Source: Pseudomonadota bacterium
GTDB lineage: Bacteria > Bdellovibrionota_C > UBA2361 > OMII01
Assembly: GCA_900299035.1 (NCBI GenBank)
Contig: OMIG01000235.1
Location: forward strand, 1-41,452
DNA length: 41,452 nucleotides
Reading direction: 5' to 3'
Shown: piece by piece, positions 9,038-17,705 of the stretch
Numbering within the stretch: the stretch's first letter is position 1
Layout: each line of letters opens with the position of its first letter
The notes under the pieces: model-generated
What the model was told of the DNA's origin: nothing
What the model saw: the letters and a program-made list of their open reading frames with translations, nothing else
Databases searched by the model: none
Made by a program: the position numbers and the translations under genes

Positions 9038-10399
9038 CTACGGCACCTCAAACGCCAGAGCCTCGTCAATCTCAGGGAAGAGGAAGGAGTAGCCGCTAGC
9101 GAGAGCCTTGCGCGCTGATGCCGCGCTGTTAGCGAGCAGGGCTGCGTCTGCGAGCTCTCCGAAGATTGCGCGCAGCAGGAACCCTGGCAGCGGCATGATA
9201 GTCGGGCGTCGGAGCCTCCTGCCGAGCGCTTTTGTGAACTCCTTGTTGGTGATGATTTCCGGCGCAACGGCGTTGAGCGGCCCGGAGAGCGAGCTTGAGT
9301 AGATCGAGTGCTCGATGAGGCCTAAGAGGTCCTGGAGAGCGATCCACCCCATGCGCTGCTTGCCGCGCCCGAGCGTGCCGCCGACGCCTGCGCGGAATGC
9401 AGGGAGCATCTTCTGGAGCGCACCGCCGCGTGAGTTGAGGACGGTGCCGATGCGCAGCTTGACGAGCCGGATGCCAGCGTCCTCGGCGGGCTGTGCAGCT
9501 TCCTCCCACGAAGAGGCGAGCCGTGCGAGGAATCCTTCGCCCGCTGGGATCGTCTCGTCAGGTGCCGTGACGCCGGTGTCGCCGTAGAAGCCGACCCCTG
9601 AGGCAACGATGAGCGCTTCAGGCTTCTGTTCGAGCGAGGCTAGGGTGAGGGCGAGCAGGGTTGTTGAGTGGAAGCGGCTGTCGAGCAGCCGCGACTTGCG
9701 CGCGTCGTTCCAGCGGCCTGCGGCGATGTTCTCTCCTCCGAGGTGGATCACAATGTCCACATCTTTGAACACCTCGGGTGAGAGGTCTGCGGCTTCGGGG
9801 TTCCACCGCCGCTCGTCGGGCGAGCGCGGCTCGCGGCGCACGAGCCGCGTGACCGAGTGTCCGGCAGACGAGAGGAATGCCACCAGGGCTGAGCCGATGA
9901 ACCCAGACGAGCCGGCGATGAGGACTCGCTTGCGTGGCTGGCCGCGCCAGCGCGCGTGGAGCTGCAAGTCTGCGGCGAGTGCCCTGTGGCGAAAGTGAAA
10001 GAGCCTATCAAGCTCGCGCGTGAAGAGCGGCGAAAGAGGGCGCGCAAAGATCGGCAGCGAGTAGTCGACTTCGTCGAGCATGGTTGAGAGCGAGTCGCTG
10101 TGCGGAATGAAGGTGTGGCGGTGGCGCCAAGACGCAAAAGGGCCGCGGACCTGCTCGTCTGTGAAGAGCTCGTTTTTGACGAGCTCGCCGTGTCGCAGCA
10201 GCCAGGAGAGCGAGATTGGCCCGAGCGCGTGCAGCTTCAGCTCCACTTCGGAGCCTGGTGCGATCGACCCTGACGAGCGCACGACGTCCACTTTTCTCCA
10301 CGGCGGAGAGAGGCGCTGGAACGCGCCTGGCCGGGTGTGCCACTCAAACACCTCGTCGGCTGGGCACGTCAGGGTGCTCTTCCGCGTGAACGTGGGCAC
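9038..10399 (-). CDS. SRPBCC domain fused to a TIGR01777-family NAD(P)-binding epimerase
   Basis: Two domains. Residues 1 to about 150 are an SRPBCC/cyclase-like lipid-binding fold (TFTRKSTLTCPADEVFEW, HRHTFIP). Residues about 157-453 are an extended short-chain dehydrogenase of the YfcH/TIGR01777 family: the Rossmann motif GSSGFIGS, then VIHLGGENIAAGRW, ASGVGFYGDTG and GGALQKMLPAFR, ending in the DUF1731-type tail (PLPGFLLRAIFGE, ASGYSFLFPEI). Members are annotated as sugar-nucleotide epimerases but a substrate is rarely established. The same fusion order is known in several phyla. The GTG start is kept because the conserved N-terminus begins directly after it and it lies 2 bp after the yqeY stop, so the two are probably translationally coupled. 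Confidence 0.88.
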   Translation of the reverse strand: MPTFTRKSTLTCPADEVFEWHTRPGAFQRLSPPWRKVDVVRSSGSIAPGSEVELKLHALGPISLSWLLRHGELVKNELFTDEQVRGPFASWRHRHTFIPHSDSLSTMLDEVDYSLPIFARPLSPLFTRELDRLFHFRHRALAADLQLHARWRGQPRKRVLIAGSSGFIGSALVAFLSSAGHSVTRLVRREPRSPDERRWNPEAADLSPEVFKDVDIVIHLGGENIAAGRWNDARKSRLLDSRFHSTTLLALTLASLEQKPEALIVASGVGFYGDTGVTAPDETIPAGEGFLARLASSWEEAAQPAEDAGIRLVKLRIGTVLNSRGGALQKMLPAFRAGVGGTLGRGKQRMGWIALQDLLGLIEHSIYSSSLSGPLNAVAPEIITNKEFTKALGRRLRRPTIMPLPGFLLRAIFGELADAALLANSAASARKALASGYSFLFPEIDEALAFEVP

Positions 10400-10401
10400 G
10401 G

Positions 10402-10833
10402 CTAACCGAGGACTCGCTTGGCTATTTCGCTTGCGCTCTTGCCGTCGTACTGGCCGGCGTACTTTTCCTTTAGGTGCTTCATCACGAGCGGCAGGGCGGC
10501 GCCGGGTGTTGAGTCCTTGAAGTCAGTGATGATCTTTTCTAGCTCCTGCGCCGACATCTGCTTCGGCAGGAACTCTTCGATGACAGCGATCTCGCTGGCG
10601 AGCTTCGCCTTCTGCTCGGCGCGGCCGGCTTGCTCTTCAAACTGAATCGACTCGTGGCGCTTCTTCACTTCGCGCTGGAGCACCGTTGAGCAGTCAGCAG
10701 GAGCGAGCTCGTTTACGCCCTTCTGCATCTCCTCGTACTGTATCTCTGAGAGCAGCGCCCGGATGGTGTCTAGGCGCAGGCGATCTTGGGCTTTCATGGC
10801 ACTCTTCAGCGCCTCTTTGAGTTGTGCTTTCAT
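10402..10833 (-). CDS. yqeY: GatB/YqeY domain protein
   Basis: The 143 residues match the full length of the small YqeY family (usually about 148): MKAQLKEALKSAMKAQD, then LDTIRALLSEIQYEE, a helical middle, EFLPKQMSAQELEKII and the C-terminal GKSASEIAKRVLG. The fold resembles the tRNA-binding tail of GatB and GatE, and family members are often next to rpsU/dnaG, which is not the case here. Biochemical function is unproven; RNA or tRNA binding is inferred from homology. It is the first gene of a minus-strand group with the epimerase (2-bp gap). No strong ribosome-binding site is seen in front of ATG 10833. Confidence 0.9.
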   Translation of the reverse strand: MKAQLKEALKSAMKAQDRLRLDTIRALLSEIQYEEMQKGVNELAPADCSTVLQREVKKRHESIQFEEQAGRAEQKAKLASEIAVIEEFLPKQMSAQELEKIITDFKDSTPGAALPLVMKHLKEKYAGQYDGKSASEIAKRVLG

Positions 10834-10952
10834 GAGGTAGACTCTTACTCGGCGCGGCCAAAAAGGGCAACGAGGAGCCTTACGCCACGCGGCAAAAACA
10901 CAGTCGTGCGGATGCTAGAGAGAGGGCGACTGGCCGTTGAGGGAGCTCGCCG

Positions 10953-11360
10953 TTAGGCAGCCCGAGAGAACTTCTCGTTGAACTCTTGCAGCTTCTTGGC
11001 TGTCTCGGCGCTGATGAGGTGCTCGGTTTTGCAGGCGTCGATCTCAGCCTGCTCAGCGCTCACCTGGAGGATGTTCTGCAGGAAGTCTTGCAGTATGTTT
11101 TTGCGCATGTGCACGGCGCGGGCGATCTCTTCGCCTTCAGGGGAGAGCGAGAGGAACTTGTTCTCGTCCTCAATCACTAGGCCCTTGCTCTTGAGGGACT
11201 TCAGGTTGATAGAGGCGCTGCCGGTGGTGATGTTTAAGTCTTTCGCCACGTCTGTGACCCGCGCGTAGCCGCGCTTCTCGCGCAGCTCAAGAATCGCCTG
11301 CAGGTGGTGGGCGGCGCTGTGGGTAATGTTGTTCTCTTCAAACTTCTTCCAGATTTCCAT
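10953..11360 (-). CDS. DtxR/MntR-family metal-dependent transcriptional regulator
   Basis: The 135 residues are an N-terminal winged helix (YARVTDVAKDLNITTGSASINLKSL, recognition-helix region) followed by the dimerisation/metal domain (FLQNILQVSAEQAEIDACKTEHLIS). No SH3-like third domain is present, as in MntR-type proteins. DACKTEHLIS keeps the Cys, Glu and His that bind metal in DtxR, yet other ligand positions look changed: the usual RHxxL before FL reads RKNIL, and the N-terminal EDYL reads AHHL. Metal preference therefore cannot be stated. The gene is divergent from the SCO1-cox operon across 221 bp, so it may regulate that operon, itself, or both. ATG 11360 has AGGAG upstream. Confidence 0.85.
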   Translation of the reverse strand: MEIWKKFEENNITHSAAHHLQAILELREKRGYARVTDVAKDLNITTGSASINLKSLKSKGLVIEDENKFLSLSPEGEEIARAVHMRKNILQDFLQNILQVSAEQAEIDACKTEHLISAETAKKLQEFNEKFSRAA

Positions 11361-11385
11361 GACTAACCCCTGCTCCTGACAACGA

Positions 11386-11395
11386 GTACATGTAC
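11386..11395. promoter_or_regulatory. Palindrome GTACATGTAC in the dtxR-like/SCO1 intergenic region
   Basis: A perfect 10-bp palindrome lies 25 bp upstream of the DtxR-like start, in the 221-bp divergent region 11361-11581. A dimeric winged-helix regulator usually binds a palindrome, so autoregulation is possible. It does not match the canonical DtxR or MntR boxes, and the assignment is inference only. No convincing -35/-10 pair was found elsewhere in this gap. Confidence 0.3.
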
Positions 11396-11581
11396 AGTTT
11401 GTTCAACTATTTGAGGAAAGATACTAACGCTTGTTATGTATGTCAAACTTCTGCTAGTCAAAAGGAACGTTTCTGCGGCTAAAGCATTAGCATTGTTTGC
11501 AACAGGGCAGTTTTTGGAGCATTCTCTCCCGCGAGGCAGCTATTTTCGGCAGCTTGTAGTAGGTGTACGTCCAAAGATTGT

Positions 11582-12418
11582 ATGCAGTTAGGCAGGTTTT
11601 CCACCGTCAGTCTCGTGCTCTTGGGCGTTCTACTGCCCTTACTCTTCTTCTATGCTCCGCAAGCTGGGGCGATCGAGCGGCCCGAAGAGCTAGAGTCGAA
11701 GGTCGGTGTTTTTACCCAACTGGGCACAAAGATTGATCTTTCTAGGCAGTTCACTGATACCTCCGGAGTGACCAAGAGCCTTCGGGAGTTCGCGCCAGCA
11801 GACAGGCCCATCGTCATCGCCCCCGTCTACTACCGCTGCCCAAGGCTTTGCGGCCTCCTGCTCGATGGCACTTACGCGCTGCTCAACGAGCTGCCGCTCT
11901 CGCTGTCTCGTGACTACACGCTGCTCGTAGTCGGATTCAATCCGGTTGAGTCATCTCAGGACGCCGCCAAGGTGATGGATAAGTTCAACTCGCGGCTGAG
12001 CGGTGAGTCCACACAGGACCGAAGCGGCGTAAAATATCTGGTAGGTAACGAGGAAAACGTGTCTGCGCTCATGCGTGAGATCGGCTTCCGGTACATGAAA
12101 GATGGCGAGGATTTTGCCCACTCTGCGGCTCTTATGATATTGACGCCAAGTGGTGAGATCTCGCAGTATTTCACCGGCATAGATTTCCCCGCCTGGGACT
12201 TTCGCCTTTCCTTGATTGAAGCCTCGAAAGGGTCGATTGGAACAGCGATTGATCACCTGCTTCTCTACTGCTTCAGATTCGATCCGCTGCAAGGTCGGTA
12301 CACGTGGGCGGTTGTCGGCTTGCTGAGAGTCGGGGGCGCGCTAACGCTCATCGGTCTCGCTGCGGTTCTCTTCTTCTTCGGGAGAAGGCGTCGTAGCGAC
12401 GGGGAGACGCCGGCCTAG
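11582..12418 (+). CDS. SCO1/SenC-family copper chaperone for cytochrome oxidase
   Basis: SCO proteins deliver copper to, and reduce the cysteines of, the CuA site of oxidase subunit II. The copper motif CPRLC (Cys86, Cys90; CxxxC) and the distal His180 (DFAHSAALM) are both present in a thioredoxin-like domain. An N-terminal hydrophobic segment (VSLVLLGVLLPLLFFY) ending in AGA acts as signal or anchor. A second membrane helix near the C-terminus (GGALTLIGLAAVLFFFG) is followed by a basic RRRRSD tail, so the domain is held at the outer face of the inner membrane. It is the first gene of the cox operon, 38 bp before coxB, consistent with a role in CuA assembly. No strong Shine-Dalgarno is visible. 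Confidence 0.93.
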   Translation: MQLGRFSTVSLVLLGVLLPLLFFYAPQAGAIERPEELESKVGVFTQLGTKIDLSRQFTDTSGVTKSLREFAPADRPIVIAPVYYRCPRLCGLLLDGTYALLNELPLSLSRDYTLLVVGFNPVESSQDAAKVMDKFNSRLSGESTQDRSGVKYLVGNEENVSALMREIGFRYMKDGEDFAHSAALMILTPSGEISQYFTGIDFPAWDFRLSLIEASKGSIGTAIDHLLLYCFRFDPLQGRYTWAVVGLLRVGGALTLIGLAAVLFFFGRRRRSDGETPA

Positions 12419-12456
12419 GCGGGCAAAGTTTAAAGGTACGTGGATACAGTGACGTT

Positions 12457-13755
12457 ATGTTGGGATTGCTAGGAGACCAGGGATCGGATTTTGCGCACAA
12501 GGTGGACTATGCCCACGACATAGTCACGATCATCTCGGTCATTTGCACCGTCTTGATCGTGGGCGTGATGCTGTACTTTGCGGTCATCTACCGCCAGAAA
12601 GACGGCAAGGACCACGAGACTCCGCACATCCACGGCAACAACGCGCTCGAGGTAATCTGGACGACCTTCCCAACGATCGTGTGCATCTGGGTAGCCTGGC
12701 TCGGCTACGACTCCTTCGTTGACATGCGCACGGTGCCTGAGGGCGCCATGGAGATTAACGTCACCGGCCGCAAGTGGGCCTGGGACTTCCAGTACAAGAA
12801 CGGCAAGCGCACCACGGGCGAGCTCGTCGTGCCGGTCGGCGAGCCGGTTAAGCTCATCATGCGATCGCAGGACGTGCTGCACTCGTTCTTCGTTCCCGTC
12901 ATGCGCACCAAGATGGACGTCATCCCAGGTCGCTACACGTACGAGTGGTTCCGCCCGATCAAGACCGGAGACTTCCAGGTGTTCTGCACAGAGTACTGCG
13001 GCAACGAGCACTCGAAGATGCTCGCGCGCCTGAAGGTGCTCCCGAAGGCAGAGTTCGAGCGCTGGCTCGCTGACGACAGCGAGGCGAAGAAGCTCGCCTC
13101 GATGAAGCCCTCAGACCGAGGCAAAGAGATCTACGCCGGCAAGTGTATCGCCTGCCACAGCCTCGACGGCTCCCCGCGCGTCGGCCCATCGTGGCTCAAG
13201 CTCTTCGGACGAAAAGGAGAGCTGTCTGACGGCGGCACCTACGTCGCTGACGAGAACTACATCCGCGAGTCAATCCTCAACCCAGCAGCGAAGGTCGTGA
13301 AGGGCTACCCGGCACAGGGCATGCCGAGCTTCCAGGGCCAGCTCTCGGATGATGACATCACGGGCGTGATTGAGTTCATTAAGACGATCGACGGCACGAC
13401 GAAGGTAGACGTTGCGGCGCCAGCGCCGAAGAAGTCCGCGGCAGCAGCCGGTGCAACTCCAGCCGAGCGCGGCAAGGCGCTCATCAACGACGCCGGCAAC
13501 CTGTGCGCGACCTGCCACAGCATCGACGGCTCGAAGCTTGTCGGACCGAGCTTCAAGGGTCTGTGGGGCCGTAAGGAGAAGATGTCCGACGGCACCGAGG
13601 TTACAGTAGACGCCGACTATATCAAGGAGTCGATCTACAAGCCGCAGGCCAAGATCGTCGAGGGCTACGGGCCAGTCATGCCTGCGATGTACGAGGGCAA
13701 GCTCTCCGAGCAGGACGTCAACGACATCATCGAGTACTTAAAGACTTTAAGCTAA
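12457..13755 (+). CDS. coxB: Cytochrome c oxidase subunit II with two C-terminal cytochrome c domains
   Basis: Subunit II takes electrons from cytochrome c through CuA to subunit I. Two N-terminal membrane helices (about 23-45 and 63-84) precede a cupredoxin domain with the full CuA ligand set: the upstream His in LHSFFVP, then Cys177, Cys181, His185 and Met188 in CTEYCGNEHSKM. Two covalent-heme cytochrome c domains follow, CIACH (Cys230, Cys233, His234) and CATCH (Cys350, Cys353, His354), joined by an Ala/Pro linker. The domains share the pattern SLDGS...VGPSW / SIDGS...VGPSF, which points to internal duplication. One fused cytochrome c is usual in caa3 oxidases; two are uncommon. The protein would carry CuA plus two hemes c. 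Confidence 0.95.
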   Translation: MLGLLGDQGSDFAHKVDYAHDIVTIISVICTVLIVGVMLYFAVIYRQKDGKDHETPHIHGNNALEVIWTTFPTIVCIWVAWLGYDSFVDMRTVPEGAMEINVTGRKWAWDFQYKNGKRTTGELVVPVGEPVKLIMRSQDVLHSFFVPVMRTKMDVIPGRYTYEWFRPIKTGDFQVFCTEYCGNEHSKMLARLKVLPKAEFERWLADDSEAKKLASMKPSDRGKEIYAGKCIACHSLDGSPRVGPSWLKLFGRKGELSDGGTYVADENYIRESILNPAAKVVKGYPAQGMPSFQGQLSDDDITGVIEFIKTIDGTTKVDVAAPAPKKSAAAAGATPAERGKALINDAGNLCATCHSIDGSKLVGPSFKGLWGRKEKMSDGTEVTVDADYIKESIYKPQAKIVEGYGPVMPAMYEGKLSEQDVNDIIEYLKTLS

Positions 13756-13774
13756 GCGTACGAGGTACCACGTT

Positions 13775-15409
13775 ATGGCAGCACACTCTTCATCACACGC
13801 AGCAGGCGGCGAGGAACTAAACTACCTCAACTGGAAGACAGGACTCTGGTCGTGGCTGTCGTCGACAGACCACAAGCGGATCTGCTTCCTGTACCTCTAC
13901 TCGATCATGGTGTTCTTCATCCTCGGCGGCATCGCGGCGCTCATCATGCGCACCGAGCTGGCGACGGCCGGCCCTACGATCCCCAGCATCGTGAAGGACC
14001 CACACACCTACAACGTGTTCTTCACGATGCACGGCGTGTTCATGATCTTCCTCTTCGTCGTGCCGGGCATCCCCGCCACGCTCGGAAACTTCCTCATCCC
14101 GCTCATGATCGGAGCGAAGGACGTGGCGTTCCCGAGGCTCAACCTGTTTAGCTGGTACCTGTACGTGTTTGGCGCCCTGTGCGGCGGCATCGCGATGATG
14201 AACCCAGTCGACACTGGCTGGACGTTCTACGCGCCCTACAGCACGACCACCAGCACGAACGTGAGCCTGATGGTGTTCGCCGCCTTCATCCTCGGCTTCT
14301 CGTCCATCCTCACGGGACTCAACTTCCTCGTGACGATTCACCAGCTCCGCGCGCCGGGCATGACCTGGATGCGCCTGCCGGTGTTCATCTGGGCCTCCTA
14401 CGCCACTGCGGTTATCCAGACCGTTGCAACGCCAGTGGTTGGAATGACCCTGCTGCTCGTCATCGCAGAGCGCGTGTTCGGCGCTGGAATCTTCGACCCG
14501 ACCAAGGGCGGCGATCCGGTGCTCATGGAGCACCTCTTCTGGTTCTACTCGCACCCGGTTGTGTACATCATGGTGCTGCCTGCGTTCGGCGTCGTTGGAG
14601 AGATCATCCCGGTCTTCTCCCGCAAGCCGCTCTTCGGCTACCAGATGGTGGTCTACTCTTCGGTGGCGATCGCGGCCGTAGGCTTCATCGTGTGGGCGCA
14701 CCACATGTTCGTTGCCGGCATCTCAGACTTCTCGGCGAAGTTCTTCTCAATTGTGACCTTCCTCGTGGCGGTTCCCACAGCCATCAAGGTGTTTAACTGG
14801 GTGAGCACGATGTACAAGGGCTCCATCTCGTTTAAGACGCCGATGCTGTACGCGATGAGCTTCGTGTTCCTGTTCATGGTGGCCGGCACCACCGGCATCT
14901 ACCTGGCGATGCTCGGCGTAGACGTGTACTACCACGACACCTACTTCGTCGTGGCGCACTTCCACTACACCATCCAGGGCGGAGCCGTTATCGGACTGAT
15001 CGCAGCGCTCCACATGTGGTTCCCGAAGATGAGCGGCAAGATGTACAACGAGACGGCCTCAAAGACCGCCTTCGCCATGCTCTTCATCGGCTTCAACCTC
15101 ACGTTCATACCGCAGTTCATCCTCGGCATGGACGGCATGCCGCGCCGCTACTACGACTACCCCGTCGAGTATCAGACGCTGCACACGCTCTCAACGATTG
15201 GGGCGTACCTGAACGGCCTCGGCTACATGTTCGCGCTGCTCAACCTGGCCTGGACAGCTAAGTACGGCAAGGTTAAGGCGCCTCGCAATCCGTACAACTC
15301 TAAGGGTCTCGAGTGGCAGACAGCCTCGCCACCTCCACATGAGAACTTCGACACGCAGCCGGTCGTGACAGAGGATCCGTACAACTACGGAACACCGCAC
15401 CACGCGTAA
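13775..15409 (+). CDS. coxA: Cytochrome c oxidase subunit I, A2-type heme-copper oxidase
   Basis: This is the catalytic proton-pumping subunit, with about 12 membrane helices in 544 residues. Heme and copper ligands are all present: His86 and His397 for heme a, His395 for heme a3, and His260, His309 and His310 for CuB, with Tyr264 positioned for the His-Tyr crosslink. The D-channel glutamate is absent: the motif reads YSHPVVY (Tyr258-Ser259), the signature of A2-type oxidases such as Rhodothermus caa3. The K-channel Thr and Lys338 remain in VPTAIKVFNW. GAGGT-like GAGGT lies 8 bases upstream of the ATG. It follows coxB by 19 bp and is co-transcribed with it. Confidence 0.97.
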   Translation: MAAHSSSHAAGGEELNYLNWKTGLWSWLSSTDHKRICFLYLYSIMVFFILGGIAALIMRTELATAGPTIPSIVKDPHTYNVFFTMHGVFMIFLFVVPGIPATLGNFLIPLMIGAKDVAFPRLNLFSWYLYVFGALCGGIAMMNPVDTGWTFYAPYSTTTSTNVSLMVFAAFILGFSSILTGLNFLVTIHQLRAPGMTWMRLPVFIWASYATAVIQTVATPVVGMTLLLVIAERVFGAGIFDPTKGGDPVLMEHLFWFYSHPVVYIMVLPAFGVVGEIIPVFSRKPLFGYQMVVYSSVAIAAVGFIVWAHHMFVAGISDFSAKFFSIVTFLVAVPTAIKVFNWVSTMYKGSISFKTPMLYAMSFVFLFMVAGTTGIYLAMLGVDVYYHDTYFVVAHFHYTIQGGAVIGLIAALHMWFPKMSGKMYNETASKTAFAMLFIGFNLTFIPQFILGMDGMPRRYYDYPVEYQTLHTLSTIGAYLNGLGYMFALLNLAWTAKYGKVKAPRNPYNSKGLEWQTASPPPHENFDTQPVVTEDPYNYGTPHHA

Positions 15410-15421
15410 CGAAAGGAATTA

Positions 15422-16105
15422 ATGGGTAAGGACAAGGACGTTATGAGCTCGAACGCAGCAGTAGCGGAGCACCACCACGTTGCTCCGGGGGATCCCCCGC
15501 ACATTCACCACATGGACAGCAAGACTGCCTACGGCGCAGCGAAGCTCGGCATGTGGCTCTTCTTGGCGACAGAGGTGCTGCTCTTTGCGGTAATGTTCTG
15601 CAGCTTCGCCATCATGCGCTACTACCACCTGAGCGAGTTCCACGACGCGAGCCACCACCTAAACCTCAAGCTCGGCGCGCTCAACACGGCTGTCCTCCTC
15701 TTCTCGAGCTACACGGCCGCTGTAGCGGTAACCAAGGCTCAGAGGGGCGACAACAAGGGCGTCATCAGGAACTTCGGCATCAGCTTTGCGTGCGGCCTCA
15801 TCTTCTTGGTCGTCAAGACCATTGAGTACACCGGCAAGGCAGAGCACGGCATGTTCCCGTTTGTGTGGAACGAGCACTTCTACGAGTACAAGAACTTCCT
15901 CGGCCTCTACTACTGCATGACTGGCCTGCACGCCCTGCACGTCATCATCGGCATGGCGGTCATGTACATTTACGGAATCAGGCCAGCCATGCACAACCGC
16001 TACTCAGGCCGGTACTACACGCCGGTTGAGCTGGGCGCCCTCTACTGGCACTTGGTCGACCTGATCTGGATCTACCTCTTCCCGCTTCTGTACCTGGTTG
16101 GATAA
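15422..16105 (+). CDS. coxC: Cytochrome c oxidase subunit III
   Basis: Subunit III is a membrane protein that stabilises the oxidase core. The 227 residues hold about five helices after a His-rich N-terminus (AEHHHVAPGDPPHIHH), matching the short, five-helix form typical of caa3 oxidases rather than the seven-helix form. Family marks are KLGMWLFLATEVLLFAVMF, TGLHALHVIIGM and the C-terminal YWHLVDLIWIYLFPLLY. It lies 12 bp after coxA, with AAGGAA just upstream of the ATG. Confidence 0.95.
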   Translation: MGKDKDVMSSNAAVAEHHHVAPGDPPHIHHMDSKTAYGAAKLGMWLFLATEVLLFAVMFCSFAIMRYYHLSEFHDASHHLNLKLGALNTAVLLFSSYTAAVAVTKAQRGDNKGVIRNFGISFACGLIFLVVKTIEYTGKAEHGMFPFVWNEHFYEYKNFLGLYYCMTGLHALHVIIGMAVMYIYGIRPAMHNRYSGRYYTPVELGALYWHLVDLIWIYLFPLLYLVG

Positions 16106-16123
16106 CGACGGAGCTCGATACTC

Positions 16124-16465
16124 ATGGCACACGGAAATCACCATTCTCACGACGAAGTCGGTCACGTAGTACCGGAGAGCCTCTTCCTGAAGGTCCTCAT
16201 AGCGCTGCTCGTTCTGACTGTTGTCACGGTAGCTGCAGCCCAGGTTGACCTTGGGAAGTGGAACATCGTCGGCGCTCTCGCAATCGCAACGGTCAAGGCG
16301 AGCCTCGTCATATACTTCTTCATGCACGGCAAGTACGAGAACCGGATCATCTGGACCTACATCCTGATCCCGTTCATCCTTCTGGCGATCATGATCGGCG
16401 GCGTCTTCACCGACGACCCGTTCCGCTCAAGGCCGCAGCCAGTCCAGGTGACGCAGCAGTCGTAG
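16124..16465 (+). CDS. coxD: Cytochrome c oxidase subunit IV (prokaryotic)
   Basis: A 113-residue protein with three predicted helices: FLKVLIALLVLTVVTVAAA, the VGALAIATVKASLVIYFFMHGKYE region, and IWTYILIPFILLAIMIGG. The ATVKASLVIYFFMH core is the hallmark of the prokaryotic subunit IV/CtaF family. It is the last gene of the cox operon, 18 bp after coxC, and is followed directly by a strong intrinsic terminator. No ctaA or ctaB heme a synthesis genes accompany the operon within this window. Confidence 0.9.
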   Translation: MAHGNHHSHDEVGHVVPESLFLKVLIALLVLTVVTVAAAQVDLGKWNIVGALAIATVKASLVIYFFMHGKYENRIIWTYILIPFILLAIMIGGVFTDDPFRSRPQPVQVTQQS

Positions 16466-16483
16466 CGCTTATGCGTCAATGAG

Positions 16484-16531
16484 AAAGGCGGGGGCGGGTG
16501 CCGGCACAGGTCCCCCCCCCCGCCTTTTTTT
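16484..16531 (+). terminator. Intrinsic terminator of the cox operon
   Basis: The arm AAAGGCGGGGG pairs with a C-run plus GCCTTT, with an internal GTGCCGGCAC-type loop, followed by eight T residues. It stands 18 bp after the coxD stop and separates the operon from the Old Yellow Enzyme gene. Confidence 0.88.
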
Positions 16532-16595
16532 TGTCGGTGGAATTGCGGCCGCAGAGGGGTTATGAACGTCTTCACGACTACAATGAAAGGAAACT

Positions 16596-17693
16596 ATGCC
16601 GACTCTTTTTGACCCGCTTACGCTCGGAGACCTTGAGCTTCCCAACCGAGTCATCATGGCCCCGCTCACGCGCATGCGCAGCAAGCAGCCTGGCAACATC
16701 CCAACACAGCTCAACGCCACCTACTACAGGCAGCGCGCCTCGGCCGGACTCATCATCTCCGAGGCCACGCAGATTTCGCAGCAGGGCCAAGGGTACCCGG
16801 CGACGCCTGGCATCCACACGCCAGAGCAGGTGGACGGCTGGCAGCTCGTGACCGACGCCGTGCACGAAGCCGGCGGACGGATCTTTCTACAGCTCTGGCA
16901 CGTCGGGCGCATTTCGCACCGCTCGCACCAGCCTGGCAACGAGCTGCCCGTTGCGCCCTCGGCGATTAAGCCCTCTGGCGGGACGTTCTCCGCAGACTGG
17001 AAGCAGGTTGCGTTTGAGACTCCTCGCGCCCTCGAAACCGCAGAGGTTAGCGACATCGTGAAGCAGTACCGCGTTGCGGCAGAGAACGCAGAGCAGGCCG
17101 GATTCGACGGCGTCGAAGTGCACGGCGCAAACGGCTACCTGATCGACCAGTTCCTGCAAGACGGATCGAACAAGCGAACTGACGAGTACGGCGGAAGCAT
17201 CGAGAACCGTGCACGGCTGCTGCTTGAGGCTGTCGACCAGGCAACTAGCCTCTGGGGCCCAGGCCGAGTAGGGGTGCGCCTGTCGCCGTACGGCACCTTC
17301 AACGACATGAGCGACTCTGACCCGGTCGGGCTCTTCACCTACGTGCTCTCAGAGCTTAGCCGTCGTGGGATAGCGTACGTGCACATCATCGAGCCGCGCG
17401 CCTCGCTGGCCGGCGGCCAAGACGGAACGAACGCGTCAGCGCCGCGCACGGCAGAGATCTTCCGCAAGGCGTTCTCAGGCGCGCTCATCTCTGCTGGCGG
17501 GTACGACCGCGCCGATGCGATGCGCGCAGTGGAGTCGGGCACAGCCGACGCAGTCGCGTTCGGAAGGCTCTTTATCGCAAACCCGGACCTCCCAGAGCGG
17601 CTGCGCAGCGGGGCAGACCTAAACGCCTACAACCGTGCGACCTTCTACGGCGGCGGGGAGAAGGGCTACACCGACTACCCGCGCGCCTCGTGA
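16596..17693 (+). CDS. Old Yellow Enzyme family NADH:flavin oxidoreductase
   Basis: An FMN-dependent TIM-barrel ene-reductase of 365 residues, the usual length for classical OYEs such as NemA and OPR. Start LFDPLTLGDLELPNRVIMAPLTRMR is typical. The substrate-binding pair His176/Asn179 and catalytic Tyr181 are seen in VHGANGYLIDQFLQ, then DEYGGSIENRARLLLE and the C-terminal FMN-phosphate region (GRLFIANPDLPERL). It likely reduces activated C=C bonds or nitro/electrophilic compounds with NAD(P)H; the physiological substrate is unknown. AAAGGA precedes the ATG. It lies after the cox terminator and is probably a separate transcript. In the inferred ancestral order its stop lay next to the 3' end of the phosphoesterase gene now at 22834. 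Confidence 0.95.
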   Translation: MPTLFDPLTLGDLELPNRVIMAPLTRMRSKQPGNIPTQLNATYYRQRASAGLIISEATQISQQGQGYPATPGIHTPEQVDGWQLVTDAVHEAGGRIFLQLWHVGRISHRSHQPGNELPVAPSAIKPSGGTFSADWKQVAFETPRALETAEVSDIVKQYRVAAENAEQAGFDGVEVHGANGYLIDQFLQDGSNKRTDEYGGSIENRARLLLEAVDQATSLWGPGRVGVRLSPYGTFNDMSDSDPVGLFTYVLSELSRRGIAYVHIIEPRASLAGGQDGTNASAPRTAEIFRKAFSGALISAGGYDRADAMRAVESGTADAVAFGRLFIANPDLPERLRSGADLNAYNRATFYGGGEKGYTDYPRAS

Positions 17694-17705
17694 GCGGCGA
17701 CGCTC

